Counted from the first letter of the stretch, positions 7,554 through 16,176 are shown. The stretch: 47,880 bases of DNA from Candidatus Kaiserbacteria bacterium (GCA_020428815.1 JAGQMC010000028.1:1-47880); one strand, 5' to 3'. Notes: generated from the sequence alone by a model not told the origin. Translations and numbers: made by a program.

Positions 7554-10316
7554 TTAACCCAAGGCTGGATTCGGCGGTACTGGTGGCACCGGTTTATGAT
7601 AACGAGCTTGAATTTCCGCTTCTACTTCGTCACGCGGTCGGCCGTACTGAGCAACACTCTGTTCTTTTAATGTGCTGGCTAAAGTTAGATTGGTTTCCGG
7701 CGGAGCACTGGCAGCCAAACTAAATGGTATGGTTGGAGTTCCGTTAGCCAACACTCGTAGAGCGGCATTCCAATTTGGAGTATTCATTAAATCACTCGGA
7801 CTAAATGTCGGTGCAAACTGTGACTCTAATTGTTCAGCGTCTTCACTACCAACCCGAAACGCAGCCAATGATCCTACGTTACCAAATACAGCGTCTCGGA
7901 TAACCGGATCTAGTTGAGCAATAAATTGATGGGCCATGGTAAGACCCAACTTGTACTTGCGGGCTTCAGACAAAATAGAAGCGATAGCCGGCGTAGAAAT
8001 ATTTTGAAACTCATCAATGTGTAAGAAAAACGGCGGGAAACTTTTGGTCGGATCATCCACTCGCGATAAAGCTGCCATCAAAATCTTTCCGACAATAATC
8101 ATACCAATGAGATTGGCGTTGATGTCACCTAAACGACCTTTGGATAAGTTAACCAAGAGAATCTTCCGCTCATCCATAATCTGTCTAAAATTAAACGAGC
8201 TGTGCTGTTGGCCAATGATTGGTCTAATGTAATCATTGGCAGTTAGTGGATCCACTTTAGAGACAATGTACGGCACAATATTTTCTAAAGAGGCTTCGCC
8301 TCCCGCTTTGGTGGCAATTTCTCGCCAAAATTGGATGGTAGTAGGTTCCTTGGCTACCGATAATTTTTGTCGGCGAAAACGGGCGTCTGACATTACCCGA
8401 CTGATATCCATCAAAGTGTTGCCACTAGCCGGATCCTCCATCACCAACATGGTCGAGTTACGAAAGTATTGCTCAAACATTGGACCCATGGACTCGGGAT
8501 TGTCACCGTACAATTTTTTAAAAATAGACAAAAGCTCGTTGACCACAAACGTTTTTTGCTCCGGCTTGTTTATATCGTACTCGAGCATATTCAGACCAAT
8601 CACTCGATCCAATCTTGAAGGATCAAAATAAATAACATCTTGCTGTCGTTCGGGCGGAATGGCACCTAACACCTCTTCGATGTCAGTACCATGAGGATCT
8701 ATCATACAAACACCAGCTCCAGCTTGGATATCTTGCACTATCATGTTTTGTAAGAAAACTGATTTACCAGTACCAGTCTGTCCAATCACATAAAAATGAC
8801 GCATGCGGTCCATTTCTGTAACATAAATTTCTTTATCGATACCACGATGCTTATTAATACCAAGTAGAGTTCCTTCAACCGGCATGTTAGTTGGGGCCGG
8901 TGCCGTCTTACTGTGTGACTGTTTAAACTGCGGAGCAATATGTGTTTCTTTACCAGGGAAATGCATCAAGGTTGCAAACTCAGTCAGGTTGAGTGGTAAC
9001 AAGGTCTTTTCTGACAACTGACGAAACGAGAAAGCTCTCTGCGCTTGTCGCAGATGAACTCCTTTCTCAACCCTAAAGGTAATCTGGTTACCATTAGTCG
9101 AATCGAATTGATTAAAAGCTGATTGCAACTCAAACAAAATCCTTTCGGCTGTCAGCAAATCTTTAGCGGATACAACAATGCGAATATTAACTTCGATTAT
9201 GTCTGAGTTAATCTTTTTCTTAAATAACTCAACCGCCTCATTATCAACTTCTTCTTTGGCTTTTATTTCATCAAGCTCTTCTTTACTTTTATTAGCATTA
9301 AACAAACCTTCTTTGAGCGTATGAAAGACCTCACCAGTGATAGTACTGCGAGCAATGGCTTCCCTTGGTGTCGTACCTTTTTCGACAGCTTTTCTGATAT
9401 CGTCATAGGTCTTACGATAATTCTTCCGAGGATGACGGACAATATATTGGACTGCCGCTCCCCCTTCGTGCTCAATTTTTGAGAACGCATTCATAATTAC
9501 CGCCAAGGGATCAACAGAAAATTCTTCCTGTGTTTTTAAGGGATATACAGCATCTTTCTTCAGTCCTACATCGGCCACCAAAGTGTGCCCACCATCTATG
9601 TAGATATTGTAGTCGTGGGCCTGTTCATACAAAACTGCCTGTGGGAATAATGACAAGGTCTGTTTTTCAAACAAGCTTCTAAACTCATTTGGCACCGCAA
9701 CGTAAAAAACAATATCGTCAGATTTATTCGCAACGGCAATTTCAAGTGCAAAATGATTACCTTGCTTGGCTTCACCGATAGTACGTAACCCTAAGAGCAG
9801 CTGCTCCATCGCCCCAGTCAATTCAGACAAAGACTCCTCTTCCTCGGGGTTAGCAGGAAAAGTTACTTCATACAATGTCATATGTAAGACATGCCAAGGC
9901 GGCACACCTTCCTTTAAATTTGGCGGCTCTACCCCACCTTTAATCTGTTCAATCAATTTTCGGTGCACCTCATCTATCACGTATGCATTGTTTGTTTTAT
10001 CCAATACCGATAAAGCGTTGTGAATCCCTTTTTCCATCGCAAGCTGCAAAACATCCTCTACTGGGTCATATGAGGTCTCAACTGTTTCTACCGACTGAGC
10101 CAGTTCTTCACCCTTGAGTTCGTAGCTGGGGTCAAGGATAGTTTGAGGGGTAAAACTGACATATTCTCTGATTTCTTCCTTACCAATAGTTTCAACGTCA
10201 GCATTATCAACTTCAGGTGTACGGTCTAACAGCTCCCGTTCTCGTTCGGCAATCTTACGTCTCAAAAAAGCAATCTCCTCCTCTGGCGAGGAAAATTTAG
10301 TTGGCCCACTTTCCAT
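7554..10316 (-). CDS. VirB4/TraD-type (HerA-FtsK superfamily) DNA-translocase-like ATPase
   Basis: 920 residues. A long N-terminal part without transmembrane helices is followed by a RecA-fold motor with Walker A GQTGTGKS (residues 512-519), the ICMIDPHG-type strand after it (VCMIDPHGTD, 537-546) and Walker B LHIDEF (765-770). The C-terminal part holds the AHQFIAQLD and FRVGSEDAEQLE segments seen in type IV secretion coupling proteins and conjugation ATPases. Such ATPases move DNA or protein substrates through a membrane channel, but no other type IV secretion genes are in the window and there is no N-terminal membrane anchor. Its role here (DNA uptake, chromosome handling or pilus-like machinery) is open. 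It heads a two-gene unit with the 370-residue protein. Confidence 0.85.
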   Translation of the reverse strand: MESGPTKFSSPEEEIAFLRRKIAERERELLDRTPEVDNADVETIGKEEIREYVSFTPQTILDPSYELKGEELAQSVETVETSYDPVEDVLQLAMEKGIHNALSVLDKTNNAYVIDEVHRKLIEQIKGGVEPPNLKEGVPPWHVLHMTLYEVTFPANPEEEESLSELTGAMEQLLLGLRTIGEAKQGNHFALEIAVANKSDDIVFYVAVPNEFRSLFEKQTLSLFPQAVLYEQAHDYNIYIDGGHTLVADVGLKKDAVYPLKTQEEFSVDPLAVIMNAFSKIEHEGGAAVQYIVRHPRKNYRKTYDDIRKAVEKGTTPREAIARSTITGEVFHTLKEGLFNANKSKEELDEIKAKEEVDNEAVELFKKKINSDIIEVNIRIVVSAKDLLTAERILFELQSAFNQFDSTNGNQITFRVEKGVHLRQAQRAFSFRQLSEKTLLPLNLTEFATLMHFPGKETHIAPQFKQSHSKTAPAPTNMPVEGTLLGINKHRGIDKEIYVTEMDRMRHFYVIGQTGTGKSVFLQNMIVQDIQAGAGVCMIDPHGTDIEEVLGAIPPERQQDVIYFDPSRLDRVIGLNMLEYDINKPEQKTFVVNELLSIFKKLYGDNPESMGPMFEQYFRNSTMLVMEDPASGNTLMDISRVMSDARFRRQKLSVAKEPTTIQFWREIATKAGGEASLENIVPYIVSKVDPLTANDYIRPIIGQQHSSFNFRQIMDERKILLVNLSKGRLGDINANLIGMIIVGKILMAALSRVDDPTKSFPPFFLHIDEFQNISTPAIASILSEARKYKLGLTMAHQFIAQLDPVIRDAVFGNVGSLAAFRVGSEDAEQLESQFAPTFSPSDLMNTPNWNAALRVLANGTPTIPFSLAASAPPETNLTLASTLKEQSVAQYGRPRDEVEAEIQARYHKPVPPVPPNPALG

Positions 10317-10376
10317 TAACCATATTTTAACTCAATATAGTTAGCAAAATTCACCTAATCCCCCAATAATTTTAAA

Positions 10377-10421
10377 CAAAAGAAAACCGCCTAACGCACA
10401 ATGATTGCACCCTAGGTGGTT
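10377..10421 (-). terminator. Intrinsic terminator after the small gene 10439-10705
   Basis: On the minus strand AACCACCTA pairs with TAGGCGGTT (one mismatch) around an inner GC-containing loop, followed by TTTTCTTTTG. Confidence 0.6.
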
Positions 10422-10438
10422 AGCAGCATGTCGAGAAG

Positions 10439-10705
10439 CTATTTATAGTAATACCAGCGGTAATTGCCGCGCCGAGAAAATTCGATACAGACAGCATTTG
10501 CAAATCTCTCAGGGTCATGATGAGCTAAATATTGAATTCCTTCACTGAATTCAATCCCGTAACAACCAGCCCATTTTTCGAACTCTACCGGACCAGATTC
10601 AACACCATCATATCCATGTTCGATTATTCTTTCAGATATAACACCATACTCAGACAGGGCCTCTTCGACTATTTTCTTAATCTTATCGATTTTAGATTGT
10701 GACAT
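10439..10705 (-). CDS. Small acidic hypothetical protein
   Basis: 88 residues, not recognised. An N-terminal amphipathic helix (SKIDKIKKIVEEALSEYG) is followed by an alpha/beta-looking body ending in a tyrosine-rich tail (RRGNYRWYYYK). There is no membrane segment. A strong Shine-Dalgarno (GGGGAGGAG) precedes the ATG by 3 nt, an upstream promoter is visible (10746-10773) and a terminator follows, so this is an independent transcription unit. No function can be proposed. Confidence 0.8.
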   Translation of the reverse strand: MSQSKIDKIKKIVEEALSEYGVISERIIEHGYDGVESGPVEFEKWAGCYGIEFSEGIQYLAHHDPERFANAVCIEFSRRGNYRWYYYK

Positions 10706-10745
10706 GACTCCTCCCCTGAAGTCCAGAACAATTAATTCAAACTAA

Positions 10746-10773
10746 ACTATATTACAAAAATTAGATGGGTCAA
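10746..10773 (-). promoter_or_regulatory. Promoter for the small gene 10439-10705
   Basis: Minus strand TTGACC (10768-10773), 16-nt spacer, TATAGT (10746-10751). Confidence 0.6.
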
Positions 10774-10809
10774 TACCAATTTCAAGTGCCACAGAAAATC
10801 TAGCAAGTT

Positions 10810-10978
10810 CGAGGTGAGAAAGTCTGTGAGACTTTCGCAAGACCTTGCCTAGTATTTTGGAGTTTATGAACAAAATACTGACAAGGTGTACTGCGCCTGT
10901 AAGGCGATGAGCGAAAAATTTTTAAGCCGTACTGATTGTGCGGTGAGCGCTCGATTGCCGAAACGCAACAAAGTAGCT
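10810..10978. repeat. Structured intergenic repeat, copy B
   Basis: The 82-nt core (10810-10891) aligns without gaps to 2033-2114. Its inner stem is GTATTTTG/CAAAATAC where copy A has CTATTTTG/CAAAATAG, a compensated pair. The next small hairpin is CGCC/GGCG where copy A has TTCC/GGAA. Further on, CCGTAC (10927-10932) pairs with GTGCGG (10938-10943), matching the tip of copy C, and GAGCG/CGCTC flank it. The element fills the space between the second mreB stop (10999) and the promoter of the next gene. No credible ORF is present, although both strands can be translated for 70 or so codons. Confidence 0.8.
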
Positions 10979-10998
10979 GTCCAAAATATGGTGATTGA

Positions 10999-12012
10999 TT
11001 ATTTTTTGGCGAGGACGGCGCGTTTGTATACATCTAAATGCTCAAGGGCAGTACCAGTACCTTTAGCCACACAAAACAGTGCTTGGTCGGCTACGTAAGC
11101 TTTCACTCCCGTTCTTCTTCTGATGAGCTCTGGGAAGTTCCTTAGTTGTGAAGTACCACCGGTCATAATAATTCCCCCGTCAATGATGTCGGCCGCTAGC
11201 TCAGGTGGCGTATTTTGAAACACATCTTTGATTGCCTTTATCATTTCTCGAAGTTCTTTATTGATAGCTTTCACCACTTCATTACTTTTGATTTCAGTGG
11301 TGCGTGGCAAGCCGGTCACCATATCTCGACCTTTAATTTCCATTGATAATTCTTCCTCTAACGGCAAGGCTGAACCAACTATAATTTTAATTTCTTCAGC
11401 TGTTTTATCACCAATTGATAAATTTCTAGTCTTTTTTACATAATCAATAATTGCAGCATCAATACGGTTACCAGCACATTTAACTGAGTTGGCCGCCACA
11501 ATTCCACCCAGAGAAATCACCGCTGCATCGATAGTTCCTCCACCAATATCAACAATCATATGCCCTTGTGGTTCATAGATTGGAACTCCGGCACCAATGG
11601 CAGCCAAAATTGGCTCTTTTACTACAAAAGCATTCTTTGCTCCGGCCTTAATAGCTGCTTCTACCACTGCCCGCCGCTCAGTTGAAGTTACCCCAGCTGG
11701 CACCGACACCATTACGTCTGGACGCAACAAGTGATAGCGACTCATTGATTTGCGCAAAAAATAACGCAACATCGCTTCAGTCACTCGATAATCGGCTATC
11801 ACACCGTCTTTCATCGGACGATAAGCTCGTATATTTTCTGGAGTACGACCAATCATGAGTTTAGCTTCAGTACCCACTGCTAGTACTTTATTGTCGTCTG
11901 ATACGGCAACTACTGATGGTTCATTAAGGACAATTCCCTGTCCGGGTACAAATACCAAAATGCTGGTCGTACCTAAATCAATTCCAACTTTTGGAGTTAA
12001 ATTGCCAAACAT
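10999..12012 (-). CDS. mreB: Second MreB/actin-like protein
   Basis: 337 residues from the ATG at 12012 (MFGNLTPKVGIDLG); an upstream extension to 12057 exists but is not MreB-like. It shows phosphate-1 GIDLGTTSILVFVPGQG, EPSVVAV, phosphate-2 MIVDIGGGTIDAAVI and adenosine motif GGIIMTGGTSQLRNF, in the right order and at full family length. Relative to the partial MreB at the window start it is clearly diverged at the N-terminus, so it is a paralogue and not a copy. A TACTAT box (12021-12026) lies 8 nt before the ATG, suggesting a very short or absent leader. Divergently transcribed from HTH-murA, both being cell-wall functions. Confidence 0.94.
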   Translation of the reverse strand: MFGNLTPKVGIDLGTTSILVFVPGQGIVLNEPSVVAVSDDNKVLAVGTEAKLMIGRTPENIRAYRPMKDGVIADYRVTEAMLRYFLRKSMSRYHLLRPDVMVSVPAGVTSTERRAVVEAAIKAGAKNAFVVKEPILAAIGAGVPIYEPQGHMIVDIGGGTIDAAVISLGGIVAANSVKCAGNRIDAAIIDYVKKTRNLSIGDKTAEEIKIIVGSALPLEEELSMEIKGRDMVTGLPRTTEIKSNEVVKAINKELREMIKAIKDVFQNTPPELAADIIDGGIIMTGGTSQLRNFPELIRRRTGVKAYVADQALFCVAKGTGTALEHLDVYKRAVLAKK

Positions 12013-12072
12013 GTAGGACAATAGTACCCGTTTTATAGAAATACACAATCTAAACATTAATAGTGCTTTCCG

Positions 12073-12092
12073 TATAGCGTTTATGCTATATT
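12073..12092 (+). promoter_or_regulatory. murA promoter overlapped by a TATAGC/GCTATA palindrome
   Basis: TATAGC (12073-12078) and GCTATA (12085-12090) form an inverted repeat with a 6-nt centre. The right arm overlaps the -10 box TATATT (12087-12092), which ends 8 nt before the murA ATG. A dimeric HTH protein bound here would block murA. MurA itself carries an HTH_3 domain, so autoregulation is an obvious hypothesis. Confidence 0.5.
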
Positions 12093-12100
12093 AAGTTCAT

Positions 12101-13600
12101 ATGCAACATATCGGAGACAAAATCACAGATTTACGAGAGACCATCGGTTTAACCCAGACCGAACTAGCAAAAAAGATTGGCACTACCCAAAGTGCGGTTG
12201 CGCGAATAGAAAGTGGCAAACAAAATGTCAGTGCTGACATGCTAAAACGCATCAGTAAAGCTTTAGGTAAGAACTTAATAACTCTGTCCCCCGGTACAGT
12301 TAACGTTCGAATTACTGGTGGCAAAAAACTATCAGGTACAATAGAGACAAACACCTCAAAGAATGGTGCGGTTGGATTACTTTGTGCTTCACTACTGAAT
12401 CAAGGGACCACAACACTGCATCGTATGCCTCGAATAGAAGAAGTTCATCGAATTGTTGAGGTTTTGGAAAGTATTGGTGTAAAAGTGGACTGGCATGGCA
12501 GCAGCATCAACATCACACCACCAAAAAAGTTTGATCTAGCCAAAATCGATCGCGAGGCAGCTGAAAGGACTCGCAGCATCGTAATGTTTATAGGACCGCT
12601 AATCCACAAGCTTAATAAATTTTCTTTACCGCAATCTGGCGGTTGTAAGTTGGGTAGTCGGACAGTTCGTCCTCATTTTTACGCTTTGGAAGAATTTGGA
12701 GTCGATATCAAGACTACTGATGACTCCTACGAAGTATCCGTTAAACACAAAACACCTGCAGAAATTATTCTCTACGAATCTGGTGACACTGTTACTGAAA
12801 ATGCCGTGCTAGCAGCTGCTCTCAATGTTGGCACTACCACCATAAAATACGCCTCTGCTAATTACATGGTGCAAGAGTTGTGTGTTTTCTTGCAACAACT
12901 GGGCGTAAAAATTGAAGGTATCGGCACCACCTCACTAACCATTACTGGTGTCCCAGAGATTAATACCAATATTGAGTACACCCTAGCTGAAGACCCAACC
13001 GACTCAATGTTTTTCCTAGCTACTGCGATTGTTACTAACTCTGTCATTAAAATTACTCGTTGTCCGATTGAATTTTTGGAGTTGGAATTACTAACTCTAA
13101 AAAAAATGGGCTTTAAATACACCCAGTCCAAACCTTACATTGGTCATAATGGACAAGTGAAATTAGTGGATATAACCACCAAAACTTCCAAATTAAAAGC
13201 GGTGGCTGATAAGATACACTCAAGACCTTATCCAGGTATCAACGCTGACAACCTACCGTTCTTTGCTGTTATCTGCACCCAAGCATCTGGCCAAACTTTA
13301 ATTCACGATTGGATGTATGAAAAAAGAGCGATTTACTTTACTGAGCTTGATAAATTAGGAGCTGAAACTGTCTACGCTGACCCACACCGAATTTACATTA
13401 ACGGCCCAACCACGCTACGTCCGACCGAGATTGTGGCCCCGCCAGCACTAAGGCCAGCGACAATTTTGCTGATAGCAATGTTAGGCGCTAAAGGAGAATC
13501 GGTCTTACGAAACATCTACAGCATCAATCGTGGTTACGAAAAGATTGTTGAGCGCCTAGCTTCGCTCGGCGCCTCAATCGACTATCTAGACGAATTTTAA
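12101..13600 (+). CDS. murA: UDP-N-acetylglucosamine 1-carboxyvinyltransferase with an N-terminal XRE-type HTH domain
   Basis: 499 residues. Residues 1-60 are a Cro/C1-type helix-turn-helix (ITDLRETIGLTQTELAKKIG and QSAVARIESGK). Residues 67-499 are MurA, which adds enolpyruvate from PEP to UDP-GlcNAc as the first committed step of peptidoglycan synthesis. Catalytic residues are kept: Lys87-Asn88 in TSKNGAVG, Cys182 in GGCKLGSR (the fosfomycin-target position), Asp383 in INADNLP and Arg451 in ALRPATI. The extra domain is fused in frame with no stop and the ATG at 12101 belongs to it. Predicted leader is near zero. Downstream is a terminator region shared with the convergent gene. Confidence 0.95.
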   Translation: MQHIGDKITDLRETIGLTQTELAKKIGTTQSAVARIESGKQNVSADMLKRISKALGKNLITLSPGTVNVRITGGKKLSGTIETNTSKNGAVGLLCASLLNQGTTTLHRMPRIEEVHRIVEVLESIGVKVDWHGSSINITPPKKFDLAKIDREAAERTRSIVMFIGPLIHKLNKFSLPQSGGCKLGSRTVRPHFYALEEFGVDIKTTDDSYEVSVKHKTPAEIILYESGDTVTENAVLAAALNVGTTTIKYASANYMVQELCVFLQQLGVKIEGIGTTSLTITGVPEINTNIEYTLAEDPTDSMFFLATAIVTNSVIKITRCPIEFLELELLTLKKMGFKYTQSKPYIGHNGQVKLVDITTKTSKLKAVADKIHSRPYPGINADNLPFFAVICTQASGQTLIHDWMYEKRAIYFTELDKLGAETVYADPHRIYINGPTTLRPTEIVAPPALRPATILLIAMLGAKGESVLRNIYSINRGYEKIVERLASLGASIDYLDEF

Positions 13601-13627
13601 AAAAACCGCCTCGCAGATTGTGAGGCG
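13597..13627 (-). terminator. Intrinsic terminator for the minus-strand gene 13649-14056
   Basis: CGCCTC (13607-13612) pairs with GAGGCG (13622-13627); on the minus strand it is followed by a run of seven T. It overlaps the end of murA and may also stop murA transcription. Confidence 0.7.
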
Positions 13628-13648
13628 ATTGTAGTGTCAGTATGTATG

Positions 13649-14056
13649 CTACTCGCGTAGCAAATATGCTGTAAAGCACAGGAGTACACCCAACACCAGA
13701 ATAAACCAAGAAAAAATAATGAACCACCCACTCTGGACAAACTGCGACACCGGTTTCTTTTTTTGAGCCTGACATGCCTGTATAATCAGCCACACACCAA
13801 CTGTTAAGAGCCCTCCCCCAAACACAGTCAACCAGCCAAAGACATTTAAATCCAGCAAGGATTGTGGGCCAAAGACGGGCACGTTAATCAGTACGGCCAA
13901 TAAACCACACACAGTTGATACTAACCAAACAATAGCCAAAACCTTTCTTTTAAAAGAAAAATCTTGAACAGAAAAACCTGGACTAACCATTTCTGGCTGC
14001 TGTATAAACCACAGCAGACCTAAGAAATTGCTGATATTCCATCCTATCATGAACAT
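13649..14056 (-). CDS. Small four-helix membrane protein, unrecognised
   Basis: 135 residues from the ATG at 14056, which has GGGAGG 8 nt upstream; a GTG at 14065 is less well placed. Hydropathy by eye shows four membrane segments (FMIGWNISNFLGLLWFI, VLAIVWLVSTVCGLLAVLI, WLTVFGGGLLTVGVWLII, GWFIIFSWFILVLGVLL), with KKK on the loop before the last one. It has its own terminator and is convergent with murA. No family recognised. Confidence 0.8.
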   Translation of the reverse strand: MFMIGWNISNFLGLLWFIQQPEMVSPGFSVQDFSFKRKVLAIVWLVSTVCGLLAVLINVPVFGPQSLLDLNVFGWLTVFGGGLLTVGVWLIIQACQAQKKKPVSQFVQSGWFIIFSWFILVLGVLLCFTAYLLRE

Positions 14057-14135
14057 AGCTACCACCTCCCTTTAACTTTTTCAAGTAAACCACTCTTTGT
14101 TGAATTGTCAAGTATATTGAGCTTACTCTGGCCAC

Positions 14136-14183
14136 AAAGGCGGTCTTTTGACAATTCTGTCAAAAGACCGCCTTTGCTATAAT
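14136..14183 (+). promoter_or_regulatory. 18-bp palindrome overlapping the promoter of the PriA-like operon
   Basis: Perfect arms at 14136-14153 and 14158-14175 (each reading AAAGGCGG... with TTGACA at the centre) with a 4-nt loop. A consensus TATAAT -10 box is at 14178-14183, just past the right arm, and the ATG used is at 14205. The left side of the arm-loop covers where a -35 would be. It has no trailing T-run on the plus strand, so it is more likely an operator or promoter-proximal stem than a terminator. Confidence 0.6.
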
Positions 14184-14204
14184 GCTTATAATTTATTCTT
14201 GTTT

Positions 14205-16085
14205 ATGTTTGTGGTTCAAGTTACTCCCTTAATTCGCGGCACTAAACTTGAATCTCTGTCATATTTCTCGAGTGTGGAATACCCTATTGGCAGCTTTGTT
14301 GAAGTACCGATTCGAGGCAAAACTCAAAATGCCATCGTGACTGAAATTAGACCAGTTAGTACTACTAAAACCGCTTTGAAAGCCGCTACTTTTTCATTAC
14401 GTAAACTCCCTCAACAACCAGATCCGGCAGTGTTACCGGAAACTATCCGAAGTACAGCAACCGAACTAACCAAGCTTTACCCAACGACTGTTGGAGCTTT
14501 ATTATTCCAACTGCTACCAACTGATATTAGAAACGGCTCACGACTTTATCCACCATCTGACACTTACCTTCATCAAGAAGAGACAACCCCGCAGGTATTG
14601 ACCGCTCGCATAGATGAACGGTACGTAGCGTATCAAAGCTTTATTCGTACTACCTTTGCCCATAAAGGTTCAATCATGATTGTTGTACCAACAGCGGTTG
14701 ACGTAGAACACACAGTGAAAGAACTCCAGAAAGGTATCGAAGATAGACTTGTTATTTTCTCACCTAACCAAACCAAAAAACAACGTGATGGTGCCTACCG
14801 TAAGCTTTCAGATACTACTGCAGCTAAACTCATTATCACCACCCCGTCACACGCCTATTTAGAACGCGGTGACTTAATGACAATAGTAATAGAACAGTCA
14901 TCCAGCAGTCACTACGTGATGCGACAAAGACCCTACTTAGACCATCGTACCGCCCTCATCACTTACGCTAAAGTTTCAGGTCGTTCTATCCTACTAGGTG
15001 ACACTGTCCCTCGCACTGAAGATGAAGTGAAACGCCGTCAGGAGCAATACCTAACCTATGGAGAAGATGCTAAGAGAATCGCCTTTACCGCTCCCCTTTC
15101 AATTATCACTCAAAAAGACAAGCCCAAACCTGAACAACCTTTTAAACTATTTTCCAATGAATTAGTTACCAGTGTCGAAAGAGCTTTAGAAGCGCGTGGT
15201 CATGTATTCTTTTACGCAGCTCGTCGCGGTCTTGCCCCAGTTGTTGCTTGTATTGATTGTGGTCATATTTTTCGCTGCCCTGACTCTAACACGCCATACT
15301 CACTAATTCGCACTCAACAAAACGGAGAGGAAGAGCGTTGGTTCATTAGCAGTACCTCTGGTAAACGAGTACGAGCCGCCGACGTTTGCCCCCAATGTGG
15401 CTCTTGGCGTTTGCGAGAGCGTGGGATTGGTATCCAATCAGTTTACGATGAATGGCAAAAAATCATGCCTGATTCTAACGTGACCCTACTCGACAATATT
15501 ACTGCCCCTACCGCTAAACAGGCCACTAAATTAGTTGAAGAATTTTTTGCCAAAAAATCTGGAGTATTGATTGGGACTCAAGTAGCTTTACCTTTCTTAT
15601 CCCGTGGTGTAGACGTCAGCGCTATTATTTCACTTGATGCCGCACGCACTATTCCCACTTGGCGAGCTGATGAATACCTGTTCAGGCTACTACTCAGACT
15701 ACGAGAGTGTAGCGCTAAGGAAGTGTTGGTCCAATCTCGTTCAGAAACTGACAACTTACTAATTCACGCCACCCGCGGAGCTGTGGAGAGATTCTATGAT
15801 GAAGAGATAGCCCTGAGAGAAATGTTGCAATACCCTCCTTTTTACACTTTCGTACTATTGACTTGGCAGGGTAATAAAAAAACTGTCTTAGATATTGAGA
15901 AGAATGTTAGTAGAGCTTTGTCAGACTATAATCCGCAGTTTTATTACAATCCTAATAACCAACCAGATAAAGTTGAACGTCATGGTTTGATTAGAATTAA
16001 GGAAACAAATCAAGAATTTATTACCAAATTACGTGGCTTACCACCATACATAAAGATCCAGATTAACCCAGACCGAATAGTATAA
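14205..16085 (+). CDS. priA: PriA-like primosomal protein lacking helicase ATPase motifs
   Basis: 626 residues from the ATG at 14205 (MFVVQVTPLIRG); the frame runs upstream into the palindrome but has no better start. The N-terminal 3'-DNA-binding domain (SVEYPIGSFVEVPIRGK) and the C-terminal PriA layout are recognisable: CIDCGHIFRCPD, VCPQCGSWRLRERGIG, GVLIGTQVALPFLSRGVDVSAI and LQYPPFYTFVLL. However, the position of Walker A (family GVTGSGKTEVY) reads TTFAHKGSIMIVVPT, the DEEH Walker B reads IVIEQSSSSHY, and the QVAGRAGR motif VI is absent (RLLLRLREC). Only about four of the usual eight zinc-binding cysteines remain. So it probably binds forks but cannot unwind DNA. It heads an operon with def and fmt. 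Confidence 0.85.
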   Translation: MFVVQVTPLIRGTKLESLSYFSSVEYPIGSFVEVPIRGKTQNAIVTEIRPVSTTKTALKAATFSLRKLPQQPDPAVLPETIRSTATELTKLYPTTVGALLFQLLPTDIRNGSRLYPPSDTYLHQEETTPQVLTARIDERYVAYQSFIRTTFAHKGSIMIVVPTAVDVEHTVKELQKGIEDRLVIFSPNQTKKQRDGAYRKLSDTTAAKLIITTPSHAYLERGDLMTIVIEQSSSSHYVMRQRPYLDHRTALITYAKVSGRSILLGDTVPRTEDEVKRRQEQYLTYGEDAKRIAFTAPLSIITQKDKPKPEQPFKLFSNELVTSVERALEARGHVFFYAARRGLAPVVACIDCGHIFRCPDSNTPYSLIRTQQNGEEERWFISSTSGKRVRAADVCPQCGSWRLRERGIGIQSVYDEWQKIMPDSNVTLLDNITAPTAKQATKLVEEFFAKKSGVLIGTQVALPFLSRGVDVSAIISLDAARTIPTWRADEYLFRLLLRLRECSAKEVLVQSRSETDNLLIHATRGAVERFYDEEIALREMLQYPPFYTFVLLTWQGNKKTVLDIEKNVSRALSDYNPQFYYNPNNQPDKVERHGLIRIKETNQEFITKLRGLPPYIKIQINPDRIV

Positions 16086-16164
16086 AAACCTCACACTTAT
16101 GATTACTGTCTAAAAAATGATTTTGGATGATCTAAATATCCTTTATCTTTTAACCAGCACACGC

Positions 16165-16170
16165 TATATT
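16165..16170 (+). promoter_or_regulatory. -10 box 6 nt before the def start
   Basis: TATATT with exactly 6 nt to the ATG at 16177, predicting a leaderless def-fmt mRNA in addition to read-through from the PriA-like gene. Confidence 0.5.
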
Positions 16171-16176
16171 AACAAC

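Noticed and set aside
10800-11098. Reading frames on both strands through copy B
   Set aside because: They are translations of structured repeat and the tail of mreB; no start signals or protein-like composition.
12101-12280. HTH part as a separate regulator gene next to murA
   Set aside because: The frame runs through without stop or internal start signal and the linker leads straight into the first MurA strand, so it is a fusion.
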